The position numbers were made by a program, and so were the translations under genes. The notes under the pieces are model-generated. The model searched no databases. It was not told the origin of the DNA and saw nothing but the letters and a program-made list of their open reading frames with translations. 64,000 nucleotides of DNA from Marsupella aquatica. Its lineage: Eukaryota > Marchantiophyta. The stretch spans positions 26,102,001 through 26,166,000 of the forward strand of contig OZ316891.1 of the NCBI GenBank assembly GCA_973895155.1. The letters are read 5' to 3'. Positions 1 through 9,898 of the stretch are shown here, one piece after another. How positions within the stretch are numbered: the stretch's first letter is position 1; every line of letters starts with the position of its first letter.

Positions 1-3000
1 GAGAGACGCTTGCGGGAAACACAACTTCGTACATCGCTCACCCAAGCACAGCTTCAATTCGAGAGGGACCCACACATAGCTCAAAATCAAGATGCTCTGA
101 AGGCGGCTGAAACATTGGTGCAGGAATTTGAGGCTGAGAAAGTCCAGTGGATGGACTACATTCTGCAGTCCCGGTGGATTGGCGATGGGGAAAAATGCTC
201 CAAGCTTTTCTTCAGAACTTTCAAAGGATTGGCCATGAAAAACGAAATCACTCAACTTTTCACTAAGGAGAATCTGCTAGTCAGCGATTGGGACGGGATG
301 GCTGATACTGCCACTACTTTTTTCAAGGATATCTTGGGCCAATCTGCGGGTCCACAGTGGGAACACATTGCAAGGGTTCTGGAGCTGCAAAAAACAAGAA
401 TCACAAGGGAGGACCAGGAGATGCTGAATGAGCCTTTCACGTTGGAGGAGCTTGGAAAGGCTACGGCAGCGCTGGCGTGCAACAAATGCCCGGGTCCAGA
501 TGGGGTACCGGTGGAGTTTTTTGTGGCGCATTGGGACATTGTGGGTCCCTCTCTGCTTGGTGCGCTTACGCAAGAAATGGCTGAGGGGGTTTTCTCTGAT
601 GCGATTACTAGGGGATTCATTGTACTCCTACAGAAGAAGGATGATCAGCGGTACTTGACCAACAAAAGGCCCATTACTTTGCTGAATGTGGTTTACAAGA
701 TTGGCGCGAAGGCCTTTCAGCTACGTCTGATTCCAGTCCTACAAAGGTTCATCTCACCACAGCAATTTGCCTTTCTACCAGGTCGGAATATTCACCATTC
801 CTTGATGCTACTCAACGAAATGTTACACCATGCTCACGTCTCTGGCCTGGATTACATTCTGATGAAATTAGACGTAACCAAGGCTTTCGACAAACTTGAA
901 TGGCCTTTCTTGATGGCTCTCATGGGGAAAGTTGGCTTCGATGGGCTACTCATGAAATTTCTGGGAGCTACTCATGCCTCAGCATCCTCGGCAGTACTTC
1001 TCAATGGGAGAATGGCTTCACCCTTTGGTCTAGCCCGATCGGTCAGACAGGGATGCCCCCTATCACCTCTTTTGTTCCTTATTGCAATTGACGCCCTTAG
1101 CAGGATGATACAATGGGCGGTCGATAGGGGGACCATTCAGGGTGTCGACATTCAACCTGTACGCGTACACAATGTGCACAATTTATATGCAGACGACTTG
1201 GCTATGCTCATTCGCGCTTTCATGGAGAATGTTGACAATTGTAAGCAGATCTTGGACCGTTTTGGCTCAGCATCCGGACTCGTTTGCATCTGGGAGAAAA
1301 CGCAAGCAGCATTTATTTCCCCACGCAGACTCCCGATTCAATTCAGGCGTTTGCCCTGGAGTTGGGAGACCGAAGCCACCGCCACTAAGCTCTTAGGAAT
1401 TCCCGTGGCATAGAGTATCTCTGAAGAACAAATGGTGCTTTCCTTAGCGGAGAAGCTTGAATCCAGACTAGACAAGGTCCGTCGGAGTTCGGGGTCCCTT
1501 ATTGCTCGTGTCACGGTCGCTAACCATTTAGTCATGAGCACTCTTTGGTTTATGCTCACGGTCTGGACTGGGCAGCTGCACACCCTGGCTACACTTCAAA
1601 AGAAAATCACTGCCTTCGTGTGGGCAGGGCAGAACGAGAAGGCCCGATCGAGGGTTGCCTTTGCTACTATCACTCGACCGAAGCGGCTGGGGGGACTAGG
1701 ACTCATCTCATTGGTGGCGCAATTCAGGGCATTGGCAGGCAATTTCATCACTTGGGCACTGGCCGAAGGGGATCACCCACTGCGTCGAATTCTACAGCAC
1801 GAGATTAAACAACTCTCTAAGCAGAAATGGGGAGGGGAGGACTTCTCATGGGTATTCTCACACTGCCACACATTGCCACACAATGGTTCGAAGGTTTGGA
1901 CCAATGTTTGTACAGGGTGGAACGTCATCAAGAAGAACCTCCGTCCCACACCCCCTGCTCATTTAGAAGGATGGCGTGATCTTCCTCTTTGGACCCCGCA
2001 CATCAATCACGTCCATGCTAATGCAGCCAAATGCCGTAGCAATCCACAGAGGAAAATCAGGAGGGCAGGATTTATTTCCATGCAGGATGTCCTTGATGTA
2101 CAGGGAAGTTTCATCGAATGGGAGACAGGCCCGAATTTGATACTCCCAGGGAATTGCGCCCGTGCCTACCGCAAGCTTATTGCCAACCTCAGGAGTGTAC
2201 CAGAACTACATGGCGAGCCTGAGCAACTCGTTCCTATCTTTATGGAAGCCATCATGCCCTGTGGAACTCTGTTCATTTGGGAATACCAAATACAGCGGAA
2301 TCGGGTCACAACCCAATGGCAGAGATTTAATGATACTTCACATCCACGGCAGACCTTCAAGGTGGCAAATGGACTCCTCTACAAATCAGTCAACTCAACT
2401 CCCCCGATCGGTACCGTTCTACACCGGGTTCTGGTGAGATCACACGGTAGAGCTCCCATTCTCAAGCAGCGGATTGGCAGACCTCTGGGATCCCTTTCAC
2501 CCCTGCTACAATATGAGTGGAAAGATGGGCTTCCCTTTCTGGACACCCACACTGCACATCTGAGGGAAATTCAAGGTACAACTTCTGGATCCCTTCACAA
2601 AGCGGTGCAGAAATGGGCCATCAGCTTGAACTGGAGACCGGATCCACTTACGCTATGGGCTGATACTTGGCTACCTTTTCGGGCTGCTAGTGAAAATTGC
2701 TACTTGTGGCAGTTGATTTATAGGATCCCGGCAACACAACATTGGAGATTTCCGCGGCTACCACCCTCCGATTCCAGCACTTGGTGCACCCGGTGTGGAC
2801 TGGATCAACAGGAAGACATACTTCACTGCATATGGAGTTGTCATCAGTCTCAGATCATTTGGAGATGGGTGGAATGTGTTCTCCAGCTTTGTGCATTCTC
2901 TAGCCCGGGCAACTCAATTCGCCTTCAGCCCGCACACATTTTTGTTGGAGTGCCACTACCTGATGAGTGGGATACACCGGTAAAGCTTTGGCATACCCTA

Positions 3001-3279
3001 CGGGCTATCATTTGTTGGAATGTGTGGAAGGACAGAAGCACACATTTTTTTGAACACATCAGACCTAACCCACAGGGGGTTATTCGGAAATCCTGGCATC
3101 GACTCGGAATTTACCTCCGAAAGGACTGGGCACGACACAAAGTCCGCATTAGGGCTGGCAAGACCACCCCAAGAGAGGCCCGAAATGAGATGTCCTTTAA
3201 CTACGGCACCTGGGTAGGCCTGTGGGAGATCCACGATGAAGCTCTCCAAGTTCCACCTGTCCCTCCACGTCCCCCGTGA
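1..3279 (+). pseudogene. LINE ORF2 reverse transcriptase, one in-frame stop
   Basis: One reading frame runs from base 1 to the stop at 3277-3279, broken only by a TAG at 1411-1413. The upstream part carries the RT core: RPITLLN near 667, the motif-A aspartate in KLDVTKAFDKLEW near 870-902, RQGCPLSPLLF near 1045-1078, and the catalytic YADD at 1186-1197. After the stop the same frame continues through the connection region to a zf-RVT-type zinc domain near 2780-2860 (CTRC, then HC and C). Frame and protein similarity are kept on both sides of the TAG, so this looks like a recent single-base inactivation. The product would copy LINE RNA at the target site. The true start is outside the window. 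Stop suppression or a sequencing error could also explain the TAG. Confidence 0.93.
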
Positions 3280-3599
3280 ATCAGAATCTTATCTCAGGTT
3301 TGGAAGTTGCACTGCAGACTGACTGATTGAGCTCTTGCTCTCTCACGGACCCACTGGAAGGAACCCCGCCGGAACCTGATCACTGGCCAGTCTTTAGGAG
3401 TTTGCTGCTCTGGCTGTAGTCTCTAAATTACTTGTTTAGGCGCCTTCCTTTTGGGGGCCAGCTTCTTCCCTGGTACCGGCCTCCCCGGTCTTAGCGCTTC
3501 GACCTTTGGTCCTTTGGGTTGGTGCCTTTTGGGCCCCCCTTTTTGTATGTTGACTTTTTGAATGGAATTCAATTGGTTCTTTCAAGGCAAAAAAAAAAA
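1..3599 (+). mobile_element. L1-type LINE, 3' part, cut by window start
   Basis: This is the 3' portion of a non-LTR retrotransposon. It consists of the ORF2 reverse transcriptase, a C-terminal zinc domain, about 310 bp of 3' UTR after the stop ending at 3279, and a terminal A tract at 3589-3599. The endonuclease half lies upstream of the window, since the frame is already open at base 1. The 3' UTR ends in a T-rich, GGTTCTTTCAAGGC-like stretch directly before the A run. No target-site duplication can be tested because the 5' end is missing. The insertion sits about 900 bp upstream of the PLP-enzyme gene and could influence its promoter, but nothing in the sequence shows that it does. Seen: coding motifs and poly(A). 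Family knowledge: the L1 clade of plants has this order. Confidence 0.93.
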
Positions 3600-4511
3600 C
3601 ATTAATGCACCGAATTTGGTTCTGTAGAAACTTTCATGCAACTTTGGCAAATTGAAAGCTTTCTGAGACTGGTCCTTTCTTGTGCTTCATTTTGACCTAA
3701 AATTGTATGAGTCATCTCTAGATAAGGGAGTTTAGGTTTGCTGTGAGCACATATTATCCTAAATTGTCACTATTCTAAACTAGTAGCCCTTCAAATGTCA
3801 CACTCCCTAAAACAAAAGGTGCCCAACCTGGAGCCACCATCCCAGTCAGGAGACCCCATAAAGGGTTCCATAAATCTTACTATTAAATAATGAACAGAAA
3901 GCTACTAGAGTGAGTGAAGCCTCTAGACCAAGACTCTAGGGCCCCACCAAAATTTGCAAATGGAAATAACAATGAGTCATGGCTCCTATCCATACTGAAA
4001 GAATGGGCATTCAGGCTCTGTAAAGAAAAACTCAAGAACACCAAACAGCCAAACAGCCCTTTCCCAACAATTGTACTTTGTTTGGTCATTTTTAGTGAAT
4101 AGGGGTCTTTCTTGGCAATCAATGATTCGCTTGCATAAGTATTCGCTAAGATTCTCGTTTGTATTCCTTTCTTATGGAACAAGGTACACTTTACACGTAC
4201 ACTGTGAGCATATATTAGAACAGTTGGCCCTTTCCCAAGCAATTGCAAATTCATTTGCATCCGGTGTTTTTGCTCCTTTCCTTAGTCAGAGCACAACACT
4301 GCACCCACGCCAGAGCAATTTCCATAGCTCAATCAAAATCTCGACAAGAAGCTCCATAGCAGCTCTGAGAGCTGAGTTTTTTCCCGGGAAGATTTCGGTG
4401 TTTCCAGTTGAGCAGTTTAGTGTAGCGATTCAAATCCATGCAATTGATTGCCTAGAGCTGCACTGGCAAGCTATTGATTGATTGATTGATTCACCACAGG
4501 CTGCTGTAGCC
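3600..4511. other. Intergenic and 5' flank of PLP-enzyme gene
   Basis: There is no convincing coding sequence here. At about 3908-3945 lies one copy of a short dispersed motif (AGTGAAGCCTCTAGACC, then GACTCTAGGGCC) that recurs elsewhere in the window and resembles MITE ends. The last 40 bases, just before the ATG at 4512, contain an (ATTG)n run at 4472-4490, probably in the 5' UTR. I see no clear TATA box at a sensible distance. The ORFs in this stretch are short and unlike any family I know. Confidence 0.5.
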
Positions 4512-7500
4512 ATGGGTTCCATGGTTGAAGAAGGACGAGAGAGCAACACTGAGAGAGAGGAGGGAAATGGACGAGAAAGCAAAGTTCTGATGAAGGAGGA
4601 AGAGGGGTGGCAGTTTTCCACACTCGCAGCTCAAGCGGGCTTCTGTCAAGACGGAAACGCCCACAGCACGACTGGGAGGGGGAAGGCACTATGGACAACT
4701 GCGGGATTCCAGTTCGAGTCTTTGCAGGAGTCTGCGGATTCGCCTTACATGTACAGGAGGGTCAAGGGCCCCAACGCTGATGACCTCGCACACGCCGTCG
4801 CCTTGCTTGAATCGGCAGAAGCAGGTTCTCATTTCTTCGCGAAGAGTAGAAATTGAATGGACTGCTGATTCAATTTATGAACTGCTTTGCGTGCGCTTGT
4901 GCCTTGCTTGATTGATGAGCGAATGAGTGAGCCAAACAGCAAAACATTTTCACTTGTCTGAGGCAAAGTGCGCGAGCTGAAGAATTTCTAGTAATCTGAA
5001 ATTTCCGAATTGAGGAGAGCAACGCAGGTGGAAGGACGACAGAACAGGACTAGCTTAGGCAGTATTGCGTTGCATTTTCAGAGTCATCTATGGAAGACGG
5101 AAAAGCAAATTAGGGGAGCAGTGAATTGATTTTGCGACCCAATTGCCTGCAGTATTCCCAACAGGGAGCTCTTTACGAGAAAGAGCCAGATCTAGTGATG
5201 ATAAACTGATGTTTTTAGATTGAAAATTTGGCAGCAATTACCATCAGAGAATTCGAAGGGAAATCACTTACATAATCCAGCTGACATTCCACAGCCCGAA
5301 GTGATGAACCAAATCACAGCAGGAAAGTTCCAGCTGTACAAATGCACTAAAGCAAAGTCATTTCCAACGCAACTAACATTCTGAAAAGTGAGCTCCCCCA
5401 AAACCAACCAATGAACTGCCTTTCTAGCCCAGATCTTTGTCAGAGAAAGGTGAAATTCAGTACTTGCATGTAATTAGTACCCGTAGGCAGCTCGAATGGT
5501 CAGTCCTTCCATGGCCGGTTGCGTTGCGCTTGGGTTGAAAGGAAACCAACAAACAGGACTTAATGGTGAACAGCTTAGCGTGTGTTCATCGTGATGGTTG
5601 AAATTTCCGTTCAGTTTTCGTTGCTCTAACCTTCTAATTATCCTGAAACCTGAAATTGAACTTGAGATTCAACTGAAAGGGACATTGTGTGATTGTCATG
5701 ATTCATGAAAATAGATCTTCACAAAATTGACATTGAAGGCCGGCTACTGTGTGATTGACAAGCCGTTGGAGTCCGAGACAACGTCCTCGAAACAGACATT
5801 AACTTGGCATGAACGAGAGCGATTTTATGGGCATGATGCTGTTTAAGAATGGATCCATGTGTATCAACACAGAGGTGAACCTCCGCCCGGTGCTGTGAAG
5901 GAATGTCACTAATAGTGAAACTGCTGGGCGTTGATCTGCAGGTCTGGCGACCTCATCTGGAATGGGAGCGGTAGTTGCTGCAGTCATGGGATTGCTGAGC
6001 GCAGGTGACACACTTCTCACCCATATTGACACTTATGGGGGAAGTACCGAATTCTTCAACGTGGATGCGAGGAGGTTTGGAATCGATGTACATTTCGCAA
6101 ATGTCCATCACGTGAAAGTTCTGGAGGATTACCTAGCCAGATTGACGGTGGAGGACTCCGTGGCAGAAGCTGCTCCAAAGAGAAAGAGGGTGATGGTGTT
6201 TCTGGAAACCATCACCAATCCAATCATTCGAGAAGCCGATGTGCCTGCAATCAGTGCAGTGGTCAAGAAGTATGGCGCTTTGCTGGTCGTTGATCACACC
6301 TTTGCCACTCCATTGAGGGAAAGACCTCTTCTGCAGGTCAGATTCTTTCCCTCTCTCATTCCAGCTCAAAACGGTTTCATCAGTCTTTGCCTGGATAACC
6401 AAAATTAAAACATTCATTTTGTGTCTATAGTAGCGTCTGGTAAGAGGGCATTATAGGCAGTCATGCCCTAGTCATGACCTGAATTATTTTGGGATTTGAG
6501 GACGGATTGTTTAAAGACCTAGAGTTTTGTCATTTTTTATTACTATTTTTGTGTTGAGTAGAGGAGAAGTTACATAATGGTCCAATCCAAATCTGGACTG
6601 GGTAGTCTTATCTATAAAGCACCAAAAATCACCAGAGTAAGGCAAAGCCATGGGAGGAGGAATTCTCGATAACCTCTAGGGCATTATTGCCCACAATGCT
6701 ATGTAAACAGGATGTTACCATGTTAAAACAAATGGAGAGGGCTTATGTATAGGTTCGTTCATCTTTGGCTAGCTATTGGCCCACCAAGATAATGAAAAAA
6801 AAATTTCAGGAGATGATTCACGAAGTCTTGAATCTAGAGTCATAGGGCTGGATAGGATCTCTATCTGGCAAGGCTTCTTAAACTTGCATGAGATATCTGA
6901 AAATGTTTATTTTAACTGGATGGCATTCATTTTGAAGGAAAGGTTAGGCTTTAATACAAAGACAATGTTGGGATCCTATTTGATTTCAAACGTTTGAGGA
7001 GATCCCATCCAGGCCTCTGGCTCTTCTGAATTGCCCTATTGAAGTGGTCTGTCTTTCCTAATCATTTGCTTAGTTTGGAGTTCAATTGCATTTGCCCTCT
7101 TCTTTTGTGTTTAGAGTTTGTGCTCTCTGGTTTTGCAATTGCTCTATTGTACTTTGATTGCCCTTATTAATAAATTGGGGCCCTTTTCCCTTATGGGTCC
7201 TTGAGTCTATGATCTACATTTGTATGCAGGGAGCAGATTTAGTGATACACTCTGCAAGCAAATTCCTGGGAGGTCACAATGACTTGATAGCTGGAGTTGT
7301 GGTAGGGCCTTCTAAGTATGTGAAGAAAGCAAGTAGGGTAGCTGTGGGTTGGGGTTTGGGTGCCTCTGCTTTCGACGCTTGGCAGGCTGTGCGCGGAATT
7401 CGTACTCTCCAGGTGAGTGAGCGTTCTCTGCTAAATTTAGATAAGTAACCATCCTACATTTATGGCTTTCTTTGTTACAAAAAATCTTTTTTCTTTCTTT

Positions 7501-9157
7501 CTTTGGGTTCCTCGAGGTTGGGTGTGCAAACTCTTATATCCTTTGAGGCTTCTCTGATGTGTTATTGCATTGCAAAAAAATTCAATTTTAAAGATTAAGT
7601 TTAGTTTAGATTGCAACATCTAATTATTATTTTAGAAGTCAATGCTATGATTAACTACAACATTTGACCTAACAATTTGATGAACCAAACATTTCTTGAC
7701 ACCCAAATTGGTGGCTATTTATACAACAAAAAAGTGTTATCTACGTAAAATGCATGTTTCAGAGTGGTCCATGGAGATCCTACACTCCATCCAAGCATCT
7801 TGTCAAGTGTTATGGTCTATAGGAGTTTCAATTTCTACTTTTATTCAGAGCAATATTTGGAAACTGGGAGCCCCCATATGGACCTGATCGTCTGACAAAT
7901 GTCCGGATGGACTAGCACAACCCAAATGGACTGCAGAAAAATGTACCCGCTTTGCACTCAGATAGCAACTTTCTTTTGTAAGCACATTCATAGGTATCTA
8001 GCCAACAGTAACCTGGTCCATCCGGGTTACAAGGTTCAAGGGAGTGGTCCCTTGGGGGCCTCACTCTAAAAGGTGTCTCATAACACGCTCGACGGTTTTA
8101 GCTATTAAACACCCTAAAACCGTCGAGCGTGTTATTACCCCTATCATTTTGGAATATTCAAAAAATGTTTTCAAAAATAATTTCTAAAACCCTGTCTTCT
8201 CTTATAATTCTCAAAATTGGATTTTAAAAACCCTAATGTTCTTCTACAGAAATTTTTAATTATTCTTCTCAATCCAATAAACCTAGGGAGTGGTCCATCT
8301 AAGCATAACTTTCAACCTTTTGTTAATGAGTGTCAAAGTTGTATTACCTAGGGTAATTGATAGTCCACTAACAAAGTGCAATAGGAAGCTAGGATAAAGG
8401 CCAAGGGTCAAGAGTGACGCCTTTAGACTGTGACTCACTTCTGCGACATAGCTCGAAGACCCTTGGGTACCTAGGGTAATTGATAGTCTAATAACAAAGT
8501 GCAATAGGAAGCTAGGATAAAGGCCTAGGGTCAAGAGTGACGCCTTTAGACCACGACTCTGGGGCATAACTCAACTCGAACGGGACACTGGTCCTCATCA
8601 TCTATTTCCAACCAAAGCTCGGGCATTCAGGTTAGTTATTATTAATATATCAACCAGTTACTACCAAGAGTCTTATGTCAAAGGAAGTTTCATGATGTTC
8701 ATGATTGTGCCACCAACAAATGTGAACTGAGGAGGGTGAGATTTGCATGCAGGTGCGAATGGAACGATCATGGGCCAATGCAGAAGAGCTTGTGAAGAGA
8801 GTGTCAGCGAGTGGCCTGGCCATCGAAGTAAATTCCGCTCCTCGATGTGCTGTGTTCAGCTGCGAGGTCTATGGTGGATTGGATGGGGTTGCCAGAGCTT
8901 TGCCAGCAATGCGTCGTATCAAACTCACTCCTACTCTCGGAGGCGTGACCACAACTCTGTCTCATCCGGCCAGCTCATCTCACAAGAATTTTGCCCCCAT
9001 AGAGAGGCGCAAGTCAGGCATTTTGGATGGGCTTATAAGGATCTCCGTTGGTCTGGAAGATGCGCATGATCTTTGGGCAGACCTTCAGCAGGGGCTCATG
9101 GCAGCCAAATCCACTGATAATGACCTTCTCACGCAAATCTCCGATCTGTCCATCTAG
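4512..9157 (+). CDS. Cys/Met metabolism PLP-dependent enzyme, 4 exons
   Basis: The exons are 4512-4824, 5942-6336, 7230-7412 and 8753-9157, giving 431 residues with phases 1, 0, 0 at the junctions and GT-AG ends throughout. The family (cystathionine gamma-synthase, gamma-lyase, methionine gamma-lyase, O-acylhomoserine sulfhydrylase) uses PLP for elimination or replacement reactions of sulfur amino acids. Key residues are all present: the YxR phosphate-binding motif (Y81, R83), SGM near 110-112, Y136 in DTYGG, D222 in VDHTFATP, and the PLP lysine K247 in HSASKFLGGH. The C-terminal part has LGGVTTTLSHPASSSH and the RISVGLEDAHDL arginine motif. The length is normal for the family. The start at 4512 is the first ATG in frame. 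There is no long plastid leader as in plant cystathionine gamma-synthase, so a cytosolic location is possible. I cannot decide the subfamily. Confidence 0.95.
4825..5941 (+). other. Intron 1 of the PLP-enzyme gene
   Basis: This 1.1-kb intron starts at GTTCTC and ends at TCTGCAG. It splits a glycine codon between the end of exon 1 and the LATSSGMG segment of exon 2. I see no inserted element or internal gene. The AT content is ordinary. Confidence 0.8.
6337..7229 (+). other. Intron 2 of the PLP-enzyme gene
   Basis: This intron runs from CTGCAG|GTCAG to TATGCAG|GGAGC, in phase 0. It separates the VDHTFATP segment from the lysine-bearing exon. It contains T-rich stretches and no recognisable element. 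A short open frame at 6776-6997 has no family features. Confidence 0.8.
8043..8296. mobile_element. Probable hAT-like MITE in intron 3
   Basis: The direct repeat GGGAGTGGTCC occurs at 8040-8050 and again at 8286-8296, so an 8-bp target-site duplication AGTGGTCC (8043-8050, 8289-8296) would bound an element at 8051-8288. The left end, CTTGGGGGCCTCACTCTA, matches the left end of the better preserved MITE at 22018 (CTCGGGGGTTTCACT). The right end is degenerate (CCCTAGGTTTATT on the minus strand). Inside is a perfect inverted repeat of 21 bp per arm (8080-8100 and 8115-8135) with a 14-base loop. The 8-bp duplication is typical of hAT elements. No coding capacity is seen. Confidence 0.6.
8345..8580. 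repeat. Tandem duplication of about 124 bp
   Basis: A unit starting at TACCTAGGGTAATTGATAG occurs at 8345 and again at 8469, an offset of 123-124 bp. The two copies agree closely through GTGCAATAGGAAGCTAGGAT and GGTCAAGAGTGACGCC. Each copy includes an AGAGTGACGCCTTTAGAC motif related to the MITE-end motif scattered through the window. Confidence 0.85.
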
Positions 9158-9898
9158 ATATGTAGCAGCCTGGAGTTTGAGGTAAATCACTATGTGAACA
9201 AGCTCTGGACTCATTTCTCTGAGCTATCAGTTATTCACCGATGTCTACATGGATCCCACTGCCAGTAGCAGCAGAGAAATACAGAAACCTTGCCAAACGC
9301 CGAGCAAAAGTATACAATTAAATAATGTTAGGCACAGTACACAACCAAGATAATGTTGACGCCAAACAGTCCTTCGAGAAATGGTCCCTAGAAGATTTTG
9401 TACATAAATAATTACACTGCAAGAGGGAGCTGCAGTCCCTCCAACTATGCTAACAATGATACACTAATACAAATGATATATTGATACAAATGCTGCTGGA
9501 GACTTGTATGAGATGGAATCAAATTCAATTTGGGATGAGCTAAAAGTCGATGCCCTGATGGTGGAAAGCTGCAGCATGCAGATATGATGAATTGGAATAG
9601 TAAATGACCAACGCTTCTAGTCCATATGAATTCGATTTGAATGAACTGAATATACACACTAAAGCTAAGTATGTGACGCTGTCAACTGAAGTAACTGACG
9701 TCGTCCTATCCATCGGTAGGAGTCCGATTACCCGCAGCCAGGTGATGATTAGCTTAAACGACAATTATGGTCCAGTCTCAATGCTGATGTATAAAGATGC
9801 TGCACTATCTTTTAAGTAGGGGCGTCCACTACCCTCCATGTTGTCACTTCGCTCCCTCCCAGCAGCTCCGGTCGACTCTACTTGCCAAATTTGAGGTC
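9158..9898. other. Convergent 3' flanks of PLP enzyme and D27 genes
   Basis: This is a 741-bp gap between two genes that face each other. It should hold both 3' UTRs. Near-consensus polyadenylation signals for the plus-strand gene are TAAATAATG near 9316 and ATAAATAATT near 9404. Short open frames here show no family features. Confidence 0.6.

Larger units (their letters stand above)
7413..8752 (+). other. Intron 3 of the PLP-enzyme gene, repeat-bearing
   Basis: The largest intron of the gene runs from CTCCAG|GTGAGT to CATGCAG|GTGCG, in phase 0. It carries a probable 238-bp hAT-like MITE at 8051-8288 and a tandem duplication from about 8345 to 8580. Both flanking exons join in frame into the expected family sequence, so these insertions appear to be tolerated. 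Confidence 0.85.
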
